Below are positions 50,092 to 58,012 of a DNA stretch of 64,000 nucleotides, one piece after another. The notes under the pieces were generated by a model. The model worked only from the letters and a program-made list of their open reading frames with translations, made no database searches and had not been told where the DNA came from. The position numbers were made by a program, and so were the translations under genes. How positions within the stretch are numbered: the stretch's first letter is position 1; each line of letters starts with the position of its first letter. Origin of the DNA: Pseudomonas guariconensis. Lineage in GTDB: Bacteria > Pseudomonadota > Gammaproteobacteria > Pseudomonadales > Pseudomonadaceae. The stretch covers positions 1 to 64,000 of the forward strand of contig NZ_JAMYBK010000023.1 of the NCBI RefSeq assembly GCF_024127895.1, read 5' to 3'.

Positions 50092-50904
50092 TTATTTGCC
50101 TCCAAACAGGCGCGCGAAGAATCCTTGCTTCTGCACATCGATGAACCGCAGTGGCTTCTCTTTACCCAGCAGACGGTCGACCGTGTCGCTATACGCCTGG
50201 CCGGCATCGCTCTGGTCATCCAGGATGACCGGGATGCCCTGGTTGGAGGCCTTGAGTACGGCCTGGGATTCGGGGATCACGCCCTTGAGCTTGATGGCCA
50301 GGATCTCCTCGACATCGGCGATGCTGAGCATCTCGCCCTTGCTGACGCGCTCGGGGTGGTAACGGGTGATCAACAGGTGTTCCTTGATCGGCTCCTCGCC
50401 GTTCTCGGAGCGGCGCGACTTGCTCGAGAGGATGCCCAGCATGCGGTCGGAGTCGCGTACCGAGGAAACTTCCGGGTTGGTCACGACGATCGCTTCGTCG
50501 GCGAAGTACATGGCCAGGTGGGCGCCTTTCTCGATACCTGCCGGGGAGTCGCAAATCACGTAGTCGAAGGTTTCCTTCAGTTCCATCAGGACCTTCTCGA
50601 CGCCTTCCTGGGTCAGCGCGTCCTTGTCGCGGGTCTGGCTGGCGGCCAGGACATAGAGGTTCTCCAGGCGCTTGTCCTTGATCAGGGCTTGCTGCAGGTT
50701 GGCCTCGCCGTTGACGACGTTGACGAAGTCGTACACCACGCGGCGCTCGCAGCCCATGATCAGGTCGAGGTTACGCAGGCCGACGTCGAAGTCGACGATG
50801 ACTGTCTTGTAGCCACGCAGTGCGAGGCCGGTACCGATAGCGGCGCTGGTGGTGGTCTTGCCCACGCCCCCCTTGCCGGAAGTAACCACGAGAATCTTGG
50901 CCAA
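50092..50904 (-). CDS. minD: Septum site-determining ATPase MinD
   Basis: This 270-residue ParA-type ATPase has the deviant Walker A GKGGVGKTTTSA (residue 10 onward), the switch DFDVGLRNLDL and a C-terminal amphipathic membrane helix (KQGFFARLFGGK). It binds the membrane with ATP and recruits MinC. Confidence 0.97.
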   Translation of the reverse strand: MAKILVVTSGKGGVGKTTTSAAIGTGLALRGYKTVIVDFDVGLRNLDLIMGCERRVVYDFVNVVNGEANLQQALIKDKRLENLYVLAASQTRDKDALTQEGVEKVLMELKETFDYVICDSPAGIEKGAHLAMYFADEAIVVTNPEVSSVRDSDRMLGILSSKSRRSENGEEPIKEHLLITRYHPERVSKGEMLSIADVEEILAIKLKGVIPESQAVLKASNQGIPVILDDQSDAGQAYSDTVDRLLGKEKPLRFIDVQKQGFFARLFGGK

Positions 50905-50999
50905 GGTGTTTCACCCCTAAATAAACGGGACGCGAGTCCCTGCAAATACGAAAAACGGCAACAGCAAAAAAGTTGCGCTAAAAATGGCGGCAGTATCCG

Positions 51000-51758
51000 T
51001 TAAAGACGGGTGATGTTCAACACATCGCCAGACAGGCTGACCTGCACGCCGGCCCCCCACAACGGGTCGCGGCGCAGGTCTTCGCAGACCTTGTACTGGC
51101 CGGCGATGGACACCAGTTCCGCAGTCATCTGCTGGCAGAATATACGCGCCCGGGTATTGCCCTTGATGCCGGCCAGGGCGCGGCCACGCATGGCGCCGTA
51201 CACATGGATGTTGCCATCGGCGAGAAGTTCCGCACCCGGGCTGACCGAAGCGGTCACCACCAGGTCGCCGCCCTGGGCGTAGATCTGCTGGCCGCCGCGC
51301 ACTGGCGAGGTGATGATGCGCGTGGGGCGCACCTCGGGCTCCGGCGCTGCCGGGGGGGCTGGCGCGGGCTCGGGCTTCTTCACCTCGGGTTCGGGCTCCA
51401 GCGGCCGCTCGCGGGCACCGGAAGGCGGCAGCACCGGCAGGTCGATGGCGATCGCCGCGGCGATGTCCTCGATGCGGTTGGCGCGGATCGCCAGGGTGCG
51501 CAGGCCGTGATGGCGACAGATGCGCATCAGCCCGGGCAGGTCGATCGCCCCTTCGCCGGCCGGCAGCTTGTCCAGGGCCAGCACCAGCGGCGTGTTGCTG
51601 AAGAAATTGGGGGCCTGGGCCACTTTCGCCGCCAGTTGCAGGTCGAGGGCTTCGAGGTCGTTGCGCGCGAGTTCCAGCACGGTGATGGCAAGCATGCTGC
51701 CCTTGAGCTGGAACACGGAGGCGATATCGGGTGTCTGGTTGAGGCTCATGGTCTGCAT
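51000..51758 (-). CDS. minC: Septum site-determining protein MinC
   Basis: This 252-residue protein has the N-terminal FtsZ-inhibiting domain (FQLKGSMLAITVLEL), a Pro/Glu-rich linker (about 118-146) and the C-terminal beta-helix that binds MinD (GAELLADGNIHVYGAMRGRALAG). The start at 51758 or 51749 cannot be decided since neither has a clear ribosome binding site. It is the first gene of minC-minD-minE, 95 bp before minD. Confidence 0.95.
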   Translation of the reverse strand: MQTMSLNQTPDIASVFQLKGSMLAITVLELARNDLEALDLQLAAKVAQAPNFFSNTPLVLALDKLPAGEGAIDLPGLMRICRHHGLRTLAIRANRIEDIAAAIAIDLPVLPPSGARERPLEPEPEVKKPEPAPAPPAAPEPEVRPTRIITSPVRGGQQIYAQGGDLVVTASVSPGAELLADGNIHVYGAMRGRALAGIKGNTRARIFCQQMTAELVSIAGQYKVCEDLRRDPLWGAGVQVSLSGDVLNITRL

Positions 51759-51857
51759 AGACGGCTTGTTGCGGAAAAAGTGCCCTGACTTATAGCGATA
51801 AGACCCGTTGGCCGCAACCGATGTAGAATGCCCACCTTTGTCTTTCCGGAAGCTTCA

Positions 51858-52793
51858 ATGGAACGCCCGCGTTTTCGTCCCTCTTTCCTTCACCCGCGAT
51901 TCTGGGGCCTGTGGCTGGGGCTCGGCCTGCTGTGGCTGGTGGCCCAGTTGCCGTACCGCGCCCTGCTGTGGCTCGGCCGTGCCCTGGGCGCGCTGATGTA
52001 CCGGGTGGCCGGCGAGCGTCGGCGTATCGCCGCCCGCAACCTGGAGCTGTGTTTTCCTGAACTGTCCGGCGACGAACGGCAGCGTTTGCTGAAGGAAAAC
52101 TTCGCCTCCACCGGCATCGCCTTCTTCGAGATGGCCATGAGCTGGTGGTGGCCTAAGGCCAGGCTGGCACGCCTGGCCCACATCGAAGGGCTGGAGCACC
52201 TGCAGGATGCCCAGCGCGAAGGGCAGGGCTCGATCCTCATGGCCGTGCACTTCACCACCCTGGAGATCGGCGCCGCGCTCCTGGGTCAGGCCCATACCAT
52301 CGACGGCATGTACCGCGAGCATGGCAACCCGGTGTTCGACTACATCCAGCGCAGCGGCCGCGAGCGCCATAACCTCGACTCCCTGGCGGTGGAGCGCGAG
52401 GACGTACGCGGCATGCTCAAGCTGCTGCGCGCCGGCCGGGCGATCTGGTACGCCCCGGACCAGGACTACGGCGCCAAGCAGAGCCTGTTCGTGCCGTTGT
52501 TCGGCATTCCGGCAGCGACGGTCACCGCCACCACCAAGTTCGCCCGCCTGGGCAAGGCTCGGGTGATTCCCTTCACCCAGAAGCGCCTGGAAGACGGCAG
52601 CGGCTACCGCCTGGTGATCCACCCGCCGCTGGCGGACTTCCCCGGCGAGAGCGAAGAGGCCGATTGCCTGCGGATCAACCAATGGGTCGAAAGCGTGCTG
52701 CGCGAGTGCCCCGAGCAGTACCTGTGGGCGCACCGGCGCTTCAAGTCGCGACCGCCAGGGGAGGCGCGGCTGTATGACAAGAAGAAGCGTTGA
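51858..52793 (+). CDS. lpxL: Lipid A biosynthesis lauroyl acyltransferase (LpxL/HtrB)
   Basis: This 311-residue inner-membrane enzyme adds a secondary acyl chain to Kdo-lipid A precursor. It has an N-terminal membrane helix (residues 14-40) and the HX4E motif in HFTTLEIG (about residue 136), plus the DQDYG and LWAHRRFKSRP blocks of the family. GGAAGCTTCA precedes the ATG at 51858. It is divergent from minC. Pseudomonas usually has two such genes, so this may be one of two paralogues. Confidence 0.93.
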   Translation: MERPRFRPSFLHPRFWGLWLGLGLLWLVAQLPYRALLWLGRALGALMYRVAGERRRIAARNLELCFPELSGDERQRLLKENFASTGIAFFEMAMSWWWPKARLARLAHIEGLEHLQDAQREGQGSILMAVHFTTLEIGAALLGQAHTIDGMYREHGNPVFDYIQRSGRERHNLDSLAVEREDVRGMLKLLRAGRAIWYAPDQDYGAKQSLFVPLFGIPAATVTATTKFARLGKARVIPFTQKRLEDGSGYRLVIHPPLADFPGESEEADCLRINQWVESVLRECPEQYLWAHRRFKSRPPGEARLYDKKKR

Positions 52794-52898
52794 GATGCGT
52801 GGCCTGCGCCGGCGATGGGGCGCGAAGCGGCCCTAAATGGCAGTTGAGCGTCATGGCTGACTGGCTTCGGTACTGACACCCCACCAGGGAGGCATTCG

Positions 52899-54050
52899 AT
52901 GGCTTCACCCCCCACCACCGGCCTGATTCTCTCCGGCGGCGGTGCCCGCGCCGCCTACCAGGTCGGTGTGCTGGCCGGCATCGCCGAGCTGCTGCCAGCC
53001 GGTGCGGCCAACCCCTTCCCGGTGATCGTCGGCACCTCGGCAGGTGCCATCAATGCCGTGACCCTGGCCAGTGGCGCCACCCGTTTCACTGAGGCGGTTC
53101 AGCGGCTCACCGCCTTCTGGCAGCACTTTCGCAGCCACCTGGTGCTGCGCAGCGACTGGCCCGGGGTGATCCGCCAGGCCAGCCGCTTCGTCAGCCACAA
53201 CCTGCTGGGCCTGGGGGGCCAGGTGCCGGTGGCCCTGCTCGACAGCAGCCCGCTGCGCTCGCTGCTGCAGTCGCACCTGGACCTGGACGGCATCACCCAT
53301 GCCCTGGCCGCCGGGCAACTGCGGGCTGTCGCCATCACCGCGTTTGGCTACGAGTCCGGCCAGGCGGTGACGTTCTACCAGGGCCGTGGCGCCATCGAGC
53401 CCTGGCTGCGCCACCGGCGTATCGGCCTGCCGACGGCCCTGACCATCGAGCACCTGCTGGCCAGCGCGGCGATCCCGCTGCTGTTCGCCCCGGTCAAGCT
53501 CGGCGAGGAGTACTTCGGCGACGGTGCGGTGCGCCAGTCGGCACCGATCAGCCCGGCGCTGCACCTGGGCGCCAGCCGCGTGCTGGTGGTCGGGGTCAGC
53601 GGCAACCCACAGCGGCCCGCGCCTCCCTTGCCGACCCAGCGGGTCTTCAGCGGCCAGCAACCGAGCCTGGCGCAGATCGGTGGGCACATGCTCAACAGCA
53701 CCTTCATCGACAGCCTGGAGGACGATATCGAGCTGCTCCAGCGCCTGAACCACCTGAGCCACCTGTTGCCGGCCCACCTCGACGCCCGACGCCTGGGGCT
53801 GGCGCCGATCGAGGTGCTGGTGGTGGCGCCCAGCCAGCCGCTGGACGAGATCGCCGCGCGGCATCGGCGCGAGCTGCCGGCGGCGTTGCGCCTGTTCCTG
53901 CGTGGGCCGGGCGCGACCCGTACCAGCGGGGCAGGGGTGCTCAGCTACCTGCTGTTCGAGGCCAGCTATTGCAGCGAATTGATCGAACTGGGGCGCAAGG
54001 ATGCCCTGGCCAAGCGACGGGAGCTGTGCCAGTTCCTGGGGCTGCCTTGA
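52899..54050 (+). CDS. Patatin-like phospholipase, cytoplasmic
   Basis: This 383-residue protein has the patatin oxyanion loop GGGARAAYQVGVL (residues 13-25), the GTSAG nucleophile elbow (Ser47) and the catalytic Asp in FGDGAVRQ. The C-terminal third is helical. No signal peptide is present, so it is not a PlpD-type secreted lipase. CAGGGAGGCA precedes the ATG. It would hydrolyse acyl ester bonds of phospholipids or lysophospholipids. Confidence 0.88.
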   Translation: MASPPTTGLILSGGGARAAYQVGVLAGIAELLPAGAANPFPVIVGTSAGAINAVTLASGATRFTEAVQRLTAFWQHFRSHLVLRSDWPGVIRQASRFVSHNLLGLGGQVPVALLDSSPLRSLLQSHLDLDGITHALAAGQLRAVAITAFGYESGQAVTFYQGRGAIEPWLRHRRIGLPTALTIEHLLASAAIPLLFAPVKLGEEYFGDGAVRQSAPISPALHLGASRVLVVGVSGNPQRPAPPLPTQRVFSGQQPSLAQIGGHMLNSTFIDSLEDDIELLQRLNHLSHLLPAHLDARRLGLAPIEVLVVAPSQPLDEIAARHRRELPAALRLFLRGPGATRTSGAGVLSYLLFEASYCSELIELGRKDALAKRRELCQFLGLP

Positions 54051-54085
54051 GGCCGCTTCACGCCCCAGGCGAACAGGGCGGCGCC

Positions 54086-54901
54086 TTACTCGGCGATCTG
54101 CAGCTTCCTCGCCTGGGTATACACGTACCGCACCTTCTCGTACTCGAACGGCGAGTTGAGCTGCCCATAGCGGAAGTTGGTCGTGTAGCGCTTGTCCACC
54201 GCGCGCAACACGGTGATCTCCGGGTGGTCGCTGCTGGCCTCGGCCACATTGAGGAAGTTGGCCTCCTGCTCGCCCACGTAGTCCACCACCAGCCCGGCGG
54301 TATCGCGCAGGTTCGACGGCCCGAGGATCGGCAGCATGATGTACGGTCCGTTGGGGACGCCATAGAAGCCCAGGGTCTGGCCGAAGTCCTCGCTCTGCCG
54401 TGGCAGGCCCATCTTCGTGGCCGGGTCCCATAGCCCGCCGACGCCGATGATGGTGTTGAACATCAACCGTGCGGTGATTTCCGCCGAGCGCTTGCCCTTG
54501 AGCTGCAGCAGGCTGTTGAACAAGTTGGGCACGTCGCCCAGGTTGTTGAAGAAGTTGCTCACCCCCGTGCGCACGAAGCGCGGGGTGACATAGCGGTAGC
54601 CGTCCACCACCGGCAGCATCACCCACTGGTCGAAGCGGTAGTTGAAGTGGTAGATGCGCCGGTTCATCGACTCCAGCGGGTCATAGACGTTCAGTGCGGT
54701 CAGGGTCGAGCGCTCGAACTCGCGCTGGTCGAGCCCGGGGTTGAACTTCAGCTCGCGCAGTGGATCGAGGAAGCCGTCGGTTTCCACGGCCGGTGTGTCG
54801 ATCGGGTCGGCCTCGACCACGCTGGTCCGTGGCGCGGTCTCCGCCGCCAGGGCATTGCCGGCGGCGAACAGGGCGGTGACGAGCAGCAGTTTGTTAACCA
54901 C
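54086..54901 (-). CDS. MlaA/VacJ-family protein lacking a lipobox
   Basis: This 271-residue protein matches MlaA over residues about 65-250 (DPLESMNRRIYHFN, NFFNNLGDVPNLFN and GPSNLRDTAGLVVDY). MlaA lipoproteins remove misplaced phospholipids from the outer leaflet of the outer membrane. The GTG start at 54901 lies 8 bases inside the upstream hydrolase gene and follows GGAG. The N terminus is a plain signal peptide (AAGNALAAE) with no Cys, so the mature protein is probably not lipidated, unlike classical MlaA. Confidence 0.85.
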   Translation of the reverse strand: MVNKLLLVTALFAAGNALAAETAPRTSVVEADPIDTPAVETDGFLDPLRELKFNPGLDQREFERSTLTALNVYDPLESMNRRIYHFNYRFDQWVMLPVVDGYRYVTPRFVRTGVSNFFNNLGDVPNLFNSLLQLKGKRSAEITARLMFNTIIGVGGLWDPATKMGLPRQSEDFGQTLGFYGVPNGPYIMLPILGPSNLRDTAGLVVDYVGEQEANFLNVAEASSDHPEITVLRAVDKRYTTNFRYGQLNSPFEYEKVRYVYTQARKLQIAE

Positions 54902-56192
54902 GGAAGAACTCCAGCATGGCGTCGCTGTTGACGCGGTAGTTGAGGTTGCCGCAATGGCCGCCATGGGGGTACAGGGTCAGGCGATCGCCGAACACCCTGC
55001 GCAGAAAGCCGATGTCGCCGGGGCCGAGGATGACATCGTCGGCGTTGTGCATCACGGCGATCTTCGTGCTCTGGCGCAGGTAGTCCTCCAGGGCGTAGAG
55101 GCTGGCCTGGTCGATCAGTTGCAGGATGCTGCCGCCGTCGGTGCGGGCGCGCCACATGGGGATCACCTGCTCGGTCATGTAGCACTCGAAATCACACTGC
55201 AAGGCACGCTTGAAGAACGGCGTGAGGCTGCTGCCCTCGGTGATCGGGTACTTCGGCGGGGTGATCAGCCCACGACGGTTGATCAGGTCGGAGGTGAAGG
55301 CGATGTCGGCCGCCGAGAAACGGAACGAGGTGCCGATCAGCATGGCCATCTGTTCGTTGGACAGGTGTTGACGGGACTTCTGGAAGTCGTAGAGCAAGGC
55401 TTCGTTGAGGTCGATGTAGCCCTTTTCCTGGAAGTAGAGCGTGAGCTTTTCCAGCATCAGCTCGTAGAAGGTGGTGCTGCGGTCGATGCCCCTGACCCGC
55501 GTCTGCACCAGCTTGTCCAGGTTGCTGACCGAGGTGTACAGGTTGACCGGTGGGTTGAGCAGCAGCACACGCTTGAAGTTGAAGCTGCGCCGGGTTTCGT
55601 CCAGGTGGCTGACGAAGGCGGCGTCGAGGGCGCCGAGGCTGTAGCCGGTGAGGTTGAAATCGCTGACCGGCAGGCGCGGATGCTGGGCACGCACGGCTTG
55701 CATGACCCGGTACAGGTCCTCGGCATCCTCGCTGCTGACGCCAGGGGTGGCGAAGCGCGAGGCGGCGCTCATGAAGTCCCAGCTGGTGGGCGACGACAAT
55801 TGCACCACGTGGTAGCCGGCCTGGTAGAACAGCTTCTTCAGGTATTCGTTGATGGTGCTGGTGTAGGGCGCGCCGGTGCCGGCGATGATGAAGATCAGCG
55901 GCGCCTCGCGGTCCTGGCGGGCCAGGCGGTACTTGAGCTTTTTCACCGGCCAGAAGTTGGCCGGTAGGTTGAAGGTTCGCTCCGGGCGCAGGTTCAGGCT
56001 GTAGTCGGCCTGGGTGATGTCCTCGTCGCTGGGCAGGGTAGGGCGTTGGTCCGGCGGCGTGGTGGCGATGGTTGCCTCGAACGGGTTGGTCAAGGGGTAG
56101 CCGTAGCTGGCGGCGTCGATATCCCGCGCCGAGGCGGCCGCAGCCAGGAGCAGGCCGCCGAGCAGGGCGGCGAGGCGCAAGGGTCGAAACAT
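54894..56192 (-). CDS. Exported alpha/beta-hydrolase-fold protein
   Basis: This 432-residue protein has a signal peptide (cleaved near SARD, residue 23). The nucleophile elbow is GYSLG, with a likely acid in HNADDVI and a likely catalytic His in HGGHCG, so the triad is complete. Relatives have been misannotated as serine/threonine kinases; no kinase motif is present. It overlaps the mlaA-like gene by 8 bases, which implies joint action, for example cleavage of a lipid handled by the MlaA-like protein. The substrate is unknown. Confidence 0.75.
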   Translation of the reverse strand: MFRPLRLAALLGGLLLAAAASARDIDAASYGYPLTNPFEATIATTPPDQRPTLPSDEDITQADYSLNLRPERTFNLPANFWPVKKLKYRLARQDREAPLIFIIAGTGAPYTSTINEYLKKLFYQAGYHVVQLSSPTSWDFMSAASRFATPGVSSEDAEDLYRVMQAVRAQHPRLPVSDFNLTGYSLGALDAAFVSHLDETRRSFNFKRVLLLNPPVNLYTSVSNLDKLVQTRVRGIDRSTTFYELMLEKLTLYFQEKGYIDLNEALLYDFQKSRQHLSNEQMAMLIGTSFRFSAADIAFTSDLINRRGLITPPKYPITEGSSLTPFFKRALQCDFECYMTEQVIPMWRARTDGGSILQLIDQASLYALEDYLRQSTKIAVMHNADDVILGPGDIGFLRRVFGDRLTLYPHGGHCGNLNYRVNSDAMLEFFRG

Positions 56193-56530
56193 GAATTCCC
56201 CCAAAGAGATCGGCAAGGCGAAGCGATGACGAGCCTAGGACCGCAACGAACAGGGCAAAGTTGCCCATCGCCCCGCCATTTGTTGCACCAGATGTTGCCG
56301 CGAAGGTCTACGGCGCGGCAATGCTCGTTCTGTGGAACATAGCGCAAAGTGATGATTTTGCCTGGGCAGCGGGCCGCAGGCATGCAAGGATCGCGCAGGC
56401 TGGCGGGGCGATCTGGCGTTAATGGCGAAATGCTGTCGCTTACTGTTCGGTGAAGGTCGCTGACAGAGCAGGTCGCCTCGTGTGGCAGGTTGATGATGCA
56501 GTTTCCGAGACCTGACGAGGGGATGCTTTG
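56193..56530. other. Divergent intergenic region upstream of the betaine-binding gene
   Basis: This 338-bp stretch carries the promoters of the divergent hydrolase and binding-protein genes. I see no gene and no strong palindrome. CGAGGGGATGC just before 56531 is the ribosome binding site of the binding-protein gene. Confidence 0.5.
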
Positions 56531-57379
56531 ATGAAAATGCGACGTTTCCTGGGCGTGGGGACAGCCCTGGTATTGGCCATGAGCGCTGCGCAGGCGATGG
56601 CCAAGCAAGTGAGCATAGGTTACGTGGATGGTTGGTCCGACAGCGTGGCGACCACCTTCGTGGCCGCCGAAGTGATCAAGCAGAAACTCGGTTATGACGT
56701 GGACCTCAAGCCCGTCGCCACCGGCATCATGTGGCAGGGCGTGGCCACCGGCAAGCTCGATGCCATGCTGTCGGCCTGGCTGCCGGTGACCCACGGCGAA
56801 TACTGGGCCAAGAACAAGGACAAGGTGGTCGACTACGGCCCCAACTTCACGGATGCCAAGATCGGCCTGATCGTGCCCGAGTACGTCAAGGCCGCCAGTA
56901 TCGGCGACCTCAAGACCGATGACAGCTTCAAGCACAAGATCGTCGGCATCGACGCCGGCTCCGGCGTGATGCTCAAGACCGACCAGGCGATCAAGGACTA
57001 CGCCCTGGACGGCTACAAGCTGCAGGCCAGCTCCGGTGCGGCGATGACCGCCGAGCTCGGGCGTGCCTATGCCAAGCAGCAGTCCATCGCCGTGACCGGC
57101 TGGGTGCCGCACTGGATGTTCGCCAAGTGGAAGCTCAAGTTCCTCGAAGACCCACAGGGCGTGTATGGCGCTGCCGAGACGGTCAACAGCATCGGCAGCA
57201 AGGAATTGGCGAGCAAGGCACCGGAAGTGGTCGAGTTCCTCAAGAACTTCCACTGGCAGTCCAAGGACGAGATCGGCGAGGTGATGCTGGCGATCCAGGA
57301 AGGCGCCAAGCCCGAGGCGGCGGCCAAGGACTGGGTGGCCAAGCACCCGGAGCGGGTGAAGGCGTGGACCGGCAAGTGA
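56531..57379 (+). CDS. betX: Glycine betaine substrate-binding protein (orphan OpuAC/BetX type)
   Basis: This 282-residue periplasmic protein has a signal peptide (cleavage after AQAMA, residue 24) and the OpuAC fold. Aromatic residues expected to cage the quaternary amine are visible (YVDGWSDS, MWQGV, SAWLPVTHGEYW, TGWVPHWMF). No ABC permease or ATPase gene is beside it. In P. aeruginosa an orphan protein, BetX, in the same neighbourhood (next to yjcH-actP) delivers betaine to the shared CbcWV transporter. The symbol is transferred on that basis. Confidence 0.75.
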   Translation: MKMRRFLGVGTALVLAMSAAQAMAKQVSIGYVDGWSDSVATTFVAAEVIKQKLGYDVDLKPVATGIMWQGVATGKLDAMLSAWLPVTHGEYWAKNKDKVVDYGPNFTDAKIGLIVPEYVKAASIGDLKTDDSFKHKIVGIDAGSGVMLKTDQAIKDYALDGYKLQASSGAAMTAELGRAYAKQQSIAVTGWVPHWMFAKWKLKFLEDPQGVYGAAETVNSIGSKELASKAPEVVEFLKNFHWQSKDEIGEVMLAIQEGAKPEAAAKDWVAKHPERVKAWTGK

Positions 57380-57700
57380 TCGGCTGGTATTGAGCGATCA
57401 TCCAGGGCCGCTTCGCGCCCATCGCCGGCAAGCCGGCTCCCACAGGGACCGAGTCGACCACATATGATGCGGTTTGCAGGGGCCATGTGGGAGCCGGCTT
57501 GCCGGCGATGGGGCGCGAAGCGGCCCCGGCATGACAAAGCCCTACCTGGCCGGCCTTGGGCCTTGCTGTGCCCCCCAGGTTGTTACCGATCCTGCAAAAC
57601 AGTTTCTCATCTAAGACTAAGGTCGTCTGGTTGGTGTCCATCGGCAGCATAAAGTAAGGGCGGGTTCTCCCTTATTTGTGTTGCTGCTAGGACAAAAACA
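57380..57700. other. Intergenic region upstream of yjcH-actP
   Basis: Besides the REPIN this 321-bp gap holds a 15-base dyad AGAC-TAAGGTC-GTCT (57614-57628) about 75 bases before the yjcH start, a candidate site for the acetate regulator CrbR/ErdR. CTAGGACAAAAACA precedes the ATG. No gene is seen. Confidence 0.5.
57405..57527. repeat. REPIN with conserved interior
   Basis: Two inverted REP units (GCCGGCAAGCCGGCTCCCACA near 57424 and its complement near 57487) are bounded by GGGCCGCTTCGCGCCC and GGGGCGCGAAGCGGCCCC. The interior is nearly the reverse complement of that in the 42.7-kb element, and ATGACAAAGC follows both. Confidence 0.78.
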
Positions 57701-58012
57701 ATGAACGACAGCATCTACCAATCGATACAGAACAGTCCGCGCTTCAAGGAACTTGTCACCAAGCGCGAGCGTTTCGCCTGGATCCTCTCGGCGATCATGC
57801 TCGGCCTGTACTGTGCCTTCATCCTCCTCATCGCCTACGGTCCGCAGGTACTGGGCGCCAAGCTCAGTGTCGGCTCGTCGATCACCTGGGGTATCCCCCT
57901 GGGCGTCGGCCTGATCGTCTCGGCATTCATCCTCACCGCCATCTACGTGCGTCGCGCCAATGGCGAGTTCGATGAGCTGAACAAGGAAATCCTCAAGGAG
58001 GCGCAGCAATGA
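57701..58012 (+). CDS. yjcH: DUF485 membrane protein YjcH
   Basis: This 103-residue protein has two membrane helices and the DUF485 N-terminal pattern (SPRFKELVTKRERFAW). It is found almost always directly before actP. It overlaps actP by ATGA (58009-58012) and probably supports assembly or activity of the permease. Confidence 0.93.
   Translation: MNDSIYQSIQNSPRFKELVTKRERFAWILSAIMLGLYCAFILLIAYGPQVLGAKLSVGSSITWGIPLGVGLIVSAFILTAIYVRRANGEFDELNKEILKEAQQ

Noticed and set aside
54894..56192. Serine/threonine protein kinase as name for this gene
   Set aside because: No kinase glycine loop, catalytic loop or DFG motif is present; the exported protein has a GxSxG elbow and an alpha/beta hydrolase layout.
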